Shown: piece after piece, positions 10,904 to 20,711 of the stretch
Numbering within the stretch: position 1 is the first letter of the stretch
How the letters are laid out: every line of letters starts with the position of its first letter
Assembly: GCA_010015675.1 (NCBI GenBank)
Contig: ML976981.1
Location: forward strand, 977,253 to 1,041,252
DNA: 64,000 nucleotides
Reading direction: 5' to 3'
DNA from: Byssothecium circinans
Taxonomy: Eukaryota; Ascomycota; Dothideomycetes; Pleosporales; Massarinaceae
Translations under genes and position numbers: made by a program
The notes under the pieces: model-generated
What the model saw: only the letters and a program-made list of their open reading frames with translations
Database searches by the model: none
What the model was told of the DNA's origin: nothing

Positions 10904-12662
10904 ATGTCATCAATCAGTGACGGAGACGGCGACTTTCCACCACGGTGCCCAAATTTCACGATGAAACGAACGAGGGACGATGCAGATTACAGCGACCAAC
11001 CTCCAAAAGCGCGCAGAATATCGGCGATCGATCGACTGTCTGGATTGAGCGACGAACTACTCGTGCGCATTCTCTCCTTCGTACCGATTCCCACACTGCT
11101 CGTTTGCCAATTGTAAGAAACCCGCCTTTTTCTCCGACGACTCCTAACTCGTTTACAGGGTTTCGAAGAAGTTCAGGGGTCTCGCTGTAGACTCTGAGTT
11201 ATGGAAAGCCGCGTACTACAAACAGTTTGTGCTTCCCCGGGCCTTGCGAATACCAGGCATCAAAGAGACGAACCTCTCGTCCCACCTGCACTACTCCTCG
11301 AAACTGTCGAAATGGCTGGACGACAGTCACCTGTTGAAGCATGGGCGAAAGACAAATTGGAAGCAACAGTTCCGACTGCGACATAATTGGTCGCAAGGAC
11401 AATGTGCGGTCAGCGAGATAGTGGTGGCGCAACCACCGGTGGACCCTCCACTTCTGGTCATGATGTCGAGTAGTGTCATATACACGGCGGATTCCATCTC
11501 GAGTCTGCGTGCATGGAATCTCAAGAGTGAGCGCGAGTTAATCGCTTCAAAATTGCTAGTGAAGGGCGGGACGGATACCCCGCAAATGCCCACTTCGATG
11601 GCGATTGATACGTGTAAGGACACAGGACATGACAGGATAGTGATAGGTTTGGCTGATGGGTCTTTCACGCTGTATGCGCTTATGAAAGAGGAGCGGGCTT
11701 TCAGGACGCTCTTTGAGCATCCGGCATCGTCGAATGGTATGCTCACGGCTCTAGCATATTCATCGCCCTACCTCCTTACAATGACGGACAACCACTTGCT
11801 TTCGATGTACGCATTCCCTGGAGAATCAAAACTGGATGAGGTGCTGGAGTCTCCAAAGCTTCTCTATTCGCTACGATCACACACAGTCTGGCCTCCGGTG
11901 TCATTATCTATCCGCACAACATCCACGAGTATGATTGCAGCAATCGCATACGCCTTGCCAACCTACCTGTCGGGCTGGACTGTGGGAGTTCAAGAGATGC
12001 GACTGAGTCTTGACGGCCAGCTCATCGAGTCCCGACTGGCAACAGCAGCAGACGTGTACTCTCATACGCTATCCGGACAGCGGTCCATGTCATCGCCCAC
12101 TACACGGTCATCGTCTCCATTTTCTGGAGGAACAAGAGAACCATCACTAGCAAGCACCCCCAGCAATTCCAAACCAACATCGATGTCATATTCACACCCG
12201 TACTTGCTCGTAGCACATCCGGACAATACGCTTTCACTATACCTGGTGAAGTCAACAGCCTCTGCACTCTCAATCAGCCCCGGGAGCTGTCTATGGGGCC
12301 ACACATCTTCAGTCTCCGGTGCACATATCGGATTTTCTGGCAAAGCGGTCTCCGTCAGTCGTCTAGGCGATGAAATACGAGTCTGGGATTTGGAGGGTGG
12401 CATATCGTCAACCGCCAATAGAAGACGGTCCAAGAATGGGGAATTGAGTGTGAGGGTACAGCCCTCGAGGGGAAATGAGTTTCATGGAGATATCAGCGAG
12501 GATGGCTCTCCCCGCAAGCATAGTCTCCGGCTTGCTCTGGACCAGGGCTTTGACGACTGCACCGTCAACCGAGGCTGGGTAGGATTTGACGAGCAGAACG
12601 TCATCGTGCTTCGCGAGAAGAGCGAAGGCAGTCAAGCCTTGGTCGTGTACGATTTTACTTGA
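10904..12662 (+). CDS. F-box protein with probable WD40-repeat region
   Basis: Probable substrate receptor of an SCF ubiquitin ligase. Exons 10904-11112 and 11159-12662 (46 bp intron) give 570 residues. The F-box spans about residues 43-90: RLSGLSDELLVRILSFVPIP followed by LLVCQLVSKKFRGLAVDSELW, with the intron inside it. The rest looks like a degenerate beta-propeller: repeated short segments such as DRIVIGLADGSFTLYAL, then LWGHTSSVSGAHIGF and GDEIRVWDLEG at about 440-470, a good WD repeat. A Ser/Thr-rich insertion lies around residues 370-400. A second in-frame Met at residue 20 (MKRTRDDAD) could also be used. I cannot name the substrate or a yeast orthologue. Confidence 0.82.
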
Positions 12663-13354
12663 CACGTATCTGGAGAGCATCAAGGTCTCGGCTTAGTGTC
12701 CATCATACGATCTGTCGCTATTCGCGCTCGCATTCCTGGTGGCAACGTGCCAACCTTGGAACAGCTGTCGGTAACACGTCGCCACCATCTAAGTTCCTGC
12801 TATGTGTGGCTAGCGCACGCAGGCTGAAGATCTGCATGTTTTCCAGCCCGCAGGAAGGCGAGTGACCTTTGAAGTTTGCAGGTGTTTCGCCAGCGAGGAG
12901 TGAGTTTGCGGCAATACTGCGGTTGAGGGTCTTAGGCAATCTATATGAATATCAAACACTCGCAAACACATTACTTGCTCCATTATAGACTGTAAGTGAG
13001 ACAGGTAGACGCAGGTGGTAGTTCCTAACGGCAATTCATCCACGATTTTCCCGATGTGAGCTAGTGGCTCGTTTAGGCTTAGTGCTCGCTCGCCCACACC
13101 TTCTGCTTTTTTTTCTCGCTGGAGCTCCCCTCGCCTTCTCTGACACTCACAACAACACCACATTTGGGCGGCTCAATTGGCGGTATTGCTGGCTTGCACG
13201 AGCATCACTTACAGGAGCTTCTATCTGCAACACATCCTTTGCGCTATATACGCCATTTGAGGACCTTGAAGGTGAGTCCGCATGCCTCCACGCGCTCGCT
13301 GCCATACATGGTACTTACACATCCCAGGCTTAGCCCAACTACCTCTCGTATACA
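12663..13354. other. intergenic, promoter side of the CCHC gene
   Basis: No domain-bearing frame is visible. A pyrimidine-rich tract around 13099-13115 and a CT-rich stretch just before the ATG of the next gene are typical of fungal core promoters. Confidence 0.4.
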
Positions 13355-14229
13355 ATGGATTATCAAGCCCCTGCTGGAGGCGCCGGTGGCCGTGGCTGCT
13401 ACAACTGTATGTGGAGCCCCAATTTTGTCACGTCTGCTCGCGAATTTGTCCATGTGCCCTGCGCGCGGAATTCTTAGGGATCAACGTCATGAGTACCAAT
13501 CTGACACGGAACCCTAATTCGGCGGGCATCATGTGACCTTCCACTACTTTTCTTCCTCGAAGCCAAGCACGAGCGACTGTTTGTGTTCTGTCTTCCTGGT
13601 TGCTCTCCCCCAGCGTTGATCGCAGAACAGCTTACTGACTCTCCCAGGCGGCGATGCTTCTCACCGCGCAGCAGAATGCCCCAGCAAAGGCAACCCCACC
13701 TGCTACAACTGCGGAGAGAAGGGTCACTTGAGCCGCGAGTGCACTGCTCCTCAGGCTGAGAAGAGCTGCTATCGCTGCGGCGGTACCGGCCACATCAGCC
13801 GTGAGTGCACCAAGGACGGTGGCGCCGGCGTCGGTGGTGGCCAAGAGTGCTACAAGTGCGGCAATCGAGGCCACATTGCTAGGAACTGTACTCAAGGTGG
13901 CGGTGGTTACGGCGGCGGTCGTGGAGGATATGGAGGTGGTGGCGGCTACGGTGGTGGCGCTGGCGCTGGCGGTGGTTACGGAGGTCCTAGGCAGACCACC
14001 TGCTACTCGTGCGGCGGCTTTGGCCACATGAGCCGTGACTGCACCCAAGGACAGAAGTGCTACAACTGTAAGTTCAAATGCACACTTACCGCACTTGAGC
14101 TCTGCTGACAGTTGAATAGGCGGAGAGGTTGGCCACTTGTCGCGCGACTGCCCGTCCGAGTCCACCAACGAGCGTGTCTGCTACCGTTGCAAGCAGCCCG
14201 GCCATGTCCAGAGCGCTTGCCCCAACTAG
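13355..14229 (+). CDS. GIS2: CCHC zinc-knuckle nucleic-acid-binding protein (Gis2/Byr3/CNBP type)
   Basis: Cytoplasmic single-stranded RNA/DNA binder linked to translation control and RNA granules in this family. Exons 13355-13406, 13648-14067 and 14120-14229 give 193 residues. Seven CX2CX4HX4C knuckles are visible: CYNCGDASHRAAEC, CYNCGEKGHLSREC, CYRCGGTGHISREC, CYKCGNRGHIARNC, CYSCGGFGHMSRDC, CYNCGEVGHLSRDC and CYRCKQPGHVQSAC. A Gly/Tyr-rich RGG-like linker lies between knuckles 4 and 5. Both introns interrupt the same place, the second Cys codon (T|GC) of a CYNC motif, in knuckles 1 and 6. Intron 1 is 241 bp and intron 2 is 52 bp. The true stop is TAG. A long frame on the opposite strand over exon 2 is a shadow of the Gly-rich repeats. 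Confidence 0.93.
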
Positions 14230-15189
14230 GGTCCCTTCTTGACCGTCGACTATCTGTCCCGACCCGATCTCACGTTTGCTACGATCTTCCCGGAGTGCCT
14301 ACCTGCTGAGAGACCGAGTCTTTGATCTGCGGGTGTCGACTTGATTACGAATTTCCTTTCATTGTACATGTTCTCATTTTGCGGCCGAGTGCCGTGTTTC
14401 ATCCCTGCGTAGCACAAAAGCATCATTCATCGCCTGGCATTATTGGACGCAGTTCGTGTGTGGCTGGCCCCCGAGGAGCCAGTCGTCAGGACGGAAGGTT
14501 TACGAGTTCACGTCCTGAATGTGGAAAGATACTTGCATCGGTAGTGGAAGATGGGGGAGCGGATTTCTTGGAAGCAGAGAAAATGGGAGCGGTTGATGTT
14601 CTTGACTAACAGTCTCACTGGCCGTGGTCTGGTTAAGTCTTCGTGGATGCGGGTGAGCGATCACGTTAGGAAATCTGGAAACGAACAAAGCTATCCATGT
14701 TGGATATGCCTTCCCATGATGTTCTCTCTCCTTGTGTGCTTTTTGATGATCTTGCCGCCCTCCTGTCACCCCTTGATACTCCATTTTCTTCAATGATGCC
14801 TCTTTCGAATCCCTTTCTTCGGCGCGTGTATCGATGGCTCCAAATCCAGTCGCTCGACTCTAATCAGCCGTGTTGTCATAGTCATGATCATCATCTATTC
14901 TATTCACCGGACAAGACCTCCAGAATCGCCAATTGTCGAAACGCAAACAGTTGGGTGTTATGATGGGGGTTTGTAGTGCGAGGTGAGCTGTTTGTGACAC
15001 TTGGGTTTGGAGGATATATGTACTGTCATCGCTTTTATGACGCTGTGTCTAATCGCTTTGAAGTTATGGGCGAGTGCGTTCAACAGATTCCCTTGCCCTT
15101 GTTCTTCTCAAGTTAGGAACCATCGCGCCCGATCGCGCAAGAAGAGCATTAGACTGACAAGAACGGCGGTATTGCTCGCCTGAACTTAT
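14230..15189. other. 3' flank of CCHC gene, no gene seen
   Basis: Several short frames occur on both strands, none with a domain. The first few hundred bases are presumably 3' untranslated sequence of the zinc-knuckle gene. Confidence 0.4.
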
Positions 15190-15915
15190 AGACCGGAGTA
15201 GATGTTACAAAAATTAACTAGAACCGTTTATCGGGAGCTTTTATACATGTGTGCCTAGTGCAATTCTATATAATCCCCGACAGTACCTCTGACGCCTTTT
15301 CGGCAAATTGTCAGATAGCAAAGTACTACCTGTGGTGACAGTTAATGAAATTACCAAATGGGGACATGTGGGTAAGTAAAGGGTGGCACTTTCACTCGCG
15401 TATTTAGTATTTACATACCTTAGGGTGGTCGGACTTCAACCAACTCCCGGCATATTATAACGGCGTCTTGGCATTGGGGGCTTATACTACAGAGAGGCTT
15501 GGGCTATTGCTTATGTGTATTACGGACATTTTAGAACTTTTATGAGCACGTATACGGGGATTGAACTATTTATAGGATCTATGGTAGGGACATAACATCA
15601 ATTCTAACAATATTTCTTGCTTCATGGTTGTATAACAAAAGCATATACTATATTCAGTTACTTATACGCTATTGTATATTAAGTATATGCCTTCCATGTG
15701 GGCTCGGGATACAGGACTTCGCAGAGCCCCAGTCATAGGTCGGAGTCAATGAAACAAACTCAAGAGGTTTATACGGAAGTCGAAGGATTTGCTTGAACGA
15801 ACCTCGTATTAGTATGGTGGACTGACCATAACGGTCTTTCTAAGTACCCTGGCTATACTCCGTATATTATATAATGGTCCGGAAGGCAGGGATTCTGCCT
15901 AGGCACAGTACCTAC
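15190..15915. repeat. TA-rich degenerate segment, likely repeat relic
   Basis: The segment is visibly enriched in TA and ATA steps (for example around 15590-15690) compared with flanking sequence, and it has stops in all frames. This is the look of an old RIP-mutated element. No terminal repeats or coding remnants are recognisable, so the element type is unknown. Confidence 0.35.
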
Positions 15916-16781
15916 AACCTAGTAGGATCCACCGTCCTCTCGTATCGCCATGCGTTTCGACGAGCAATCAATCCTAGGATTCAAGACTGAGAGTCTACGT
16001 ATTCTACACTCGGAACAGGAATGGAGAATAAAGAGCGGGATAATAAGGACGGCTGTTTTCCCCTTAGCTGACTGGTTCGACAAACGGGCTTGTATTGAGG
16101 TGCTTGCCATGTTCGTTAAGGGTCGAAATTAGAGTTGCATAGGTACGAGACGTTTGAACCCATCTTTTCCGCTTGCTGATTGGAGATTTGGCGTTAGAGA
16201 AAGAAGCGGATCGTTCGGACGGTATGGAGCCGTGCCTTTGTTTGTATGGCCTTCACGTTGTGGTTCCCGGTAGCTACCACAGTACGGGGTCTTCGATCTT
16301 CACGGCCACAGGAAATCGAGAAGGAGTTATTAAACCGCCGTAGAAGATATCCTTGTATTTTCTCAAGAAAACGGTTGCATGCTTAGAGTGAGCCCAAACG
16401 AGGGTATTCCGTCCAGTATTGCATTTCGCGACGACCAATCCCCATAATGTACAGCACATAGTCACGTTCCTTTCTGGTCGAAATACACTGAGCCGAGCGT
16501 GGAAGCATGAACCAACCATGGCCCTGGGCAGCGCGCTACGGTGAAGGAGGATGCAATCCGTATTCGCGCAGTGCAGCGCTAGTCGGCTCCTTCGCATTGC
16601 TAACCCTACACTTCTTCCCCCAATGAAAGCAGTCATCTCCGTAGCCTTATTGGTGTCACCATATCCAACAGCATGTGGCCATATAAGGACCGAGTACTTG
16701 GTCTACAGCAAGATCAGCAGCCGAATTCACTCTCTCAGTCACTTACCCTTTCATGTAATCGATATAAATCGCTCTTCCACC
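15916..16781. other. intergenic, upstream of secreted protein gene
   Basis: Composition is back to average. An in-frame extension of the downstream gene runs up to 16551, but its sequence is unlike a signal peptide and it lies before a much better start, so I treat it as untranslated. Confidence 0.4.
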
Positions 16782-17621
16782 ATGCCTTCCAAAGCCGTCC
16801 TCGCCCTCGCTGCCGTCCTTCCCTTCGGAGTTATAGCTCAGAGCTCCAACGTGACCTTCACCGAAAAGATTGAAGGTTACACTTTCATCAAGGCTGGCCC
16901 CAAGGAGGCGAACCTCGCCCCCAAAATCGAATATGAGTGGGAAGCCGCCCAAATCGCCATGGACCTCCTCAAGACAAACCTTGGTCCCAATGGCATGCTC
17001 ACTACACTTGCGCCCGCGATCAAGGAAGCCGATGGTTTCTGGAAGAACGTTGCTGAGAAGTCGACTGGCAAGATCGGAACGAAGGATGGATGGGTCAGCG
17101 CTGATGGCCAGGGTATCGTTTTCTTGCCCAACGTCACTGCCCAGCGCTTCGTCAGGTGGTACCTCAGCCCTCTTGCTGATGCTTCCAACAACAAGGCCAA
17201 CCCTGAGCACTATTTCAAGCGCACTACCGTCGTTGGAACGACCGCGCAATCCGATATCCTCGAAGGCTGGGGGGGCATCACCACTCACTTTAACGTGCCC
17301 AACTTCTCCCTGCCGCCGAACGCAGCCCGTTACCCCTTCATTCACTCTCATGGACCCGAATGGATCACCGCTGCCGGCGATAAGGCGCTTGCTTCGGATG
17401 GCACTGTCTTCGGTGTGCTCCAGATTGCTGCGAAGGATGTGAAGGGCTCAGACTACAACCAGTCCATCGACGGCTTACACATTTGGGCGAGTGTCTGGTA
17501 TGGTGATGCTGTCAAGGATGAGCATCTGGAGGATGAGAGGAAGCACATGACCACTGAGATTATCAACTTGACGCTCCAGGCGCAGAAGGATATCGAGAGC
17601 GGGAAGTTTCCCGTGTCGTAG
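16782..17621 (+). CDS. unknown secreted protein, cysteine-free, N-glycosylated
   Basis: A single exon encodes 279 residues. The chosen ATG gives a clean signal peptide: MPSKAVLALAAVLPFGVIAQ, with probable cleavage after the AQ near residue 20. The mature chain appears to have no cysteine at all and carries five N-x-S/T sequons (NVT twice, NFS, NQS, NLT). Recognisable local features are EGWGGITTHFNVPNF and SIDGLHIWASVWYGDAV, but I do not recognise the family. Its length is too great for a typical small cysteine-rich effector. Secretion or cell-surface location is inferred only from the signal peptide and sequons. It uses TAG as a genuine stop. There are no operon-like neighbours. Confidence 0.8.
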   Translation: MPSKAVLALAAVLPFGVIAQSSNVTFTEKIEGYTFIKAGPKEANLAPKIEYEWEAAQIAMDLLKTNLGPNGMLTTLAPAIKEADGFWKNVAEKSTGKIGTKDGWVSADGQGIVFLPNVTAQRFVRWYLSPLADASNNKANPEHYFKRTTVVGTTAQSDILEGWGGITTHFNVPNFSLPPNAARYPFIHSHGPEWITAAGDKALASDGTVFGVLQIAAKDVKGSDYNQSIDGLHIWASVWYGDAVKDEHLEDERKHMTTEIINLTLQAQKDIESGKFPVS

Positions 17622-18083
17622 ACGCGAGGATAGGTTATTAATGGGGTGCAGCGTTTTGAAGCATCTTTTAATATATTCGAGATAGATTTCGGCCTTGTAA
17701 ATGAATATGTTCAATGAGATATAAGTACGATGAAAGGAGCGCTGCTGCTGGCTACATATGTAGTTACCATGCATCCGCGGTAAAGACGCGTGAAGCAATA
17801 TGATCTGCGAGAAGGAAAGTTTTAAAGAGTGAGGGCAAACACGTTTTCAAACGAGGTTCATTTAATATTAAGTGTATAGTGTGACTGGCTCAGGAATGCT
17901 GGTTGGGTGTGAGGGCACAACATGTGACGACCGCGCTAAGGAGGCGCGCTAAGGTTTCTTAGCGGCCAAAACACGCTCGCACCTAAACAACATTGCATCG
18001 CAACCCTTGAGTACCGACAACGCAGTCGACGCGTAAGACACGCTACCTGTATTTGCATCCGCGCTATTCGCACTCCTCTTAAT
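17622..18083. promoter_or_regulatory. Mif2 upstream region with two ACGCGT boxes
   Basis: ACGCGT occurs at 17786-17791 and 18029-18034, the second only 50 bp before the Mif2 start codon. These match MBF/MCB boxes. The stretch also holds a direct repeat of gcgctaagg near 17933-17953, followed by a partial inverted copy (ttagcgg), able to form a small hairpin. Cell-cycle control of the centromere gene is inference. Confidence 0.4.
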
Positions 18084-20711
18084 ATGGCACCCGCAAGGAA
18101 ACGCGAAAATCGCGAGAATCAATTCTACGATGTCGGCGTCCAGGGAAGGTGAGCAGTCAAATGTACAACAACATGCACGCGCGGTTTCTGATAGCTTGAT
18201 AGGAAGACTGGAATCACTTTGGAGGATAGAGGCGTGCGCGACGAACACGGCTTGGAGCCCATCTCCGGCATCTTCTCTTCGCCGCAAAAGTCTCCCCCGA
18301 AGCGTGGTGCGTCAAGCCGTAAACCAGACGGCACGATGGAGTCGGAGTCAATGGATATACAAGAAAGTAGGTGATCTGGGCGCAAGCGCTATAGAATTTG
18401 GGAAGCTCACAGTAACGACAGGCTCCATTCCAGACCTAGCCACCTCAGCCCACATTCTGCGCAACAGCCGAACCCATTTGCCTCCACCAAAAGCGCGCTC
18501 GCCCATAAAGACAGCGCTCGGGTCTTCTCCCCGCCGACAATCGTCCATGGGCCCCCGCGCGCGCTCCGTAAACCCTCCGTCCAGTCCCCTGCGTGCGGCA
18601 TCGCACCCCGCCGTCAATCGCGTGTTGGATTTCGAGCAGGGCGAGTCGAGCCTACAGGAGACGCCAGCTTTGAGTGGATCTGGGCAGCCCCGCGGAAAGC
18701 GTCGCAGTGTGTACGATATCGAAACTTCGCCCACTCGTGGCGACAGCACGACGTTGGAGGAGTCTATACAAGAAGAGATCATAGCGAACGAGGACTCAGC
18801 AATGGTTGTGGAAGTTGCAGAGGAGAGCTATGTTGCGGATATTGGCAACGACACTTTAGCCGGAGCCGACACTGAAGTCACTGAAGAGTCTGAAGTCATC
18901 CTAGAGCCCCCGAAACAGCCAGCCAAGAGAGGCAGGAAGCGCAAGAGCGAGGCCATTGAACCAGTGGTGGAAGAAGAGGCACCGAAAGTGCGACGACGTG
19001 GAGCTGAATTGGCACAAGCGCCTGAGAAGCAGAAGAAGGGCAAGAAAACTACTGCTCCCGCGCCGGTAACTGCGCCACGAAGGTCAAAGCGTGTTTCTGA
19101 CGCTACAGAAGGGGAACCCAGTATCGTAGCAGAATCATCTGCTGCAGCGATACAAGAGACGGACACGCCACCTATTGCGCCCAAACGGAGAGGTCGACCC
19201 CCGATGAAGAAACCGCAGCCCGAGAAGGCTGTTCCTACGAAAGAGATGAAATCGAAGCAAAGGGAACGCGAACAAGAGAAAGAGAACGAAGAGCCCGCTT
19301 TCAAAAAACCCAAGTCTGTTGGAAAGCCCAAGACGAAGGCCGACCCCCCAGCAGCCCGTCAGGAAGCAGAGATATCGCTTGATAGCGGCAAGCTGGTAGA
19401 CGTTTACGGGAAGCCTATCCCACAGGCCGAGATCGACCAAATGTCGACTACGTCAGCAGGTACAAGATTCGGTCGTGGCCGTCAACTGTCCATTTTCCGC
19501 GAGCTCGAACCTGAGGCGGTTGCACATGTCGGGCGAACAGGCAGGCATCGTGTGCAACCCGTCCAATTCTGGAGGAACGAAAGTATCACATATGGGAACG
19601 ACATGTCTATGCGAGCAGTTGTGAAGAACGAATACCAGGAGCCCGTTCCTCATAAGCAGGGTGCTGCCAGGTGGAAGGGCAAGAAGCGAGCTCGTTCGAC
19701 CACCGAAGAGGAGGAAGAGGCCGATCTGGAGCCGTGGGAGGAAGATGATGGCATCTTTGTGGGCATCTACAGAGACTACGACGCAGTTGCAGAAGTTACA
19801 TCGAAGGAGTTGGTCGAGACCAGTGTGTATCCGCTCATGCGTCACGTTGGATTACCGTTGCTAACTGTCGTAGATATTGCATGGGCCCAGAAAGGCGTCA
19901 ACCCTGTCGATGTACCAGATGCCTCGTTCAAGTTCACCAAGCTGGGCTCGGTCGGCGAGGACAATTTCCTCAGCTGGGGGTTCATTGAGCTTCAGGCCGA
20001 CCAGATGAAGCGCACCAAGAATTCAAGACGCATGCACATGCTCTTCCATGTGCAGAGCGGGGCGGTGGAAGTCAAGATTCACGAGAACGTCTTCACCTTG
20101 CACAGAGGCGGTGTTTGCCAAGTGCCTAGAGGTATGTCCTGCTCTCTCCTTCATTCTATCTCAATCTCCGTTCTGTCTTGTATTTTCTTCCTGTACGACG
20201 GCAGTCATTTTATGCTTATCCCCTGGTCCGACAACGGCTTGCCGGAATCTGCATTCGCCAACCTCCCACAACATTCTCGCGTTGCGCCAGGTATTGCAAG
20301 GGCAGGCGAGAATGCCTCGTCGCACAGATGCGGCTGGTGCAGAAACGCAGTGTGACCATTTCACCCATGCTGTGCGACATGCGGCCACTCTTGGGCAACG
20401 GTGTCGTTCGCGCGGCTAAAGCGCCGCATCCAGCCCCGCATCCAGCCTCGCACGCGGTCTATTCGCTGCAATGTCGCTTCGATGCCACTGTACATGCGTT
20501 CGTCCGTGTTTGCAGCCGCTTTGTTTCCTGCTCTCATACATATCTCCGTCTTCTTGATTGCCGACAAGCGGACTTGCTTGCATACTCGTCGTGTGGTTAC
20601 AGCGCTAACACCGAACCCGCAGGCAACACATACAGCATCAAGAACGTTGGTACCGGCACGAGCCGGATATTCTTCGCACAGGGCTGTGAGACTAGCGTTG
20701 CCGCCGAATAA
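18084..20711 (+). CDS. MIF2: inner kinetochore protein Mif2/CENP-C
   Basis: Binds CENP-A nucleosomes and links centromeric chromatin to the outer kinetochore. Exons 18084-18148, 18203-18366, 18422-20131 and 20623-20711 give 675 residues. The N terminus has the Mif2 signature NQFYDVGVQGRKTGITLEDR followed by GVRDEHGLEPISGIFSSP. Exon 3 holds long acidic and basic low-complexity parts with AT-hook-like KRGRKRK and RRGRPP. The CENP-C motif is near residues 444-462 (VGRTGRHRVQPVQFWRNE). The C-terminal cupin dimerisation domain (about 575-675) includes LFHVQSGAVEVKIHENVFTL and GGVCQVPRG, then NTYSIKNVGTGTSRIFFAQG in the last exon. That cupin is cut by a 491 bp intron. The frame of the long uninterrupted reading upstream of exon 3 is false: a 55 bp intron (18367-18421) is needed to restore SSIPDLATS. 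Confidence 0.9.

Noticed and set aside
13632..14168. 178-codon minus-strand frame over the CCHC gene
   Set aside because: It mirrors the Gly-rich and zinc-knuckle codons of the real gene; its Ala/Thr/Val-rich protein is a composition artefact.
18130..18421. Continuous reading frame at the start of the Mif2 region
   Set aside because: The conserved Mif2 N terminus lies in another frame and requires two short introns, so the continuous frame is false.
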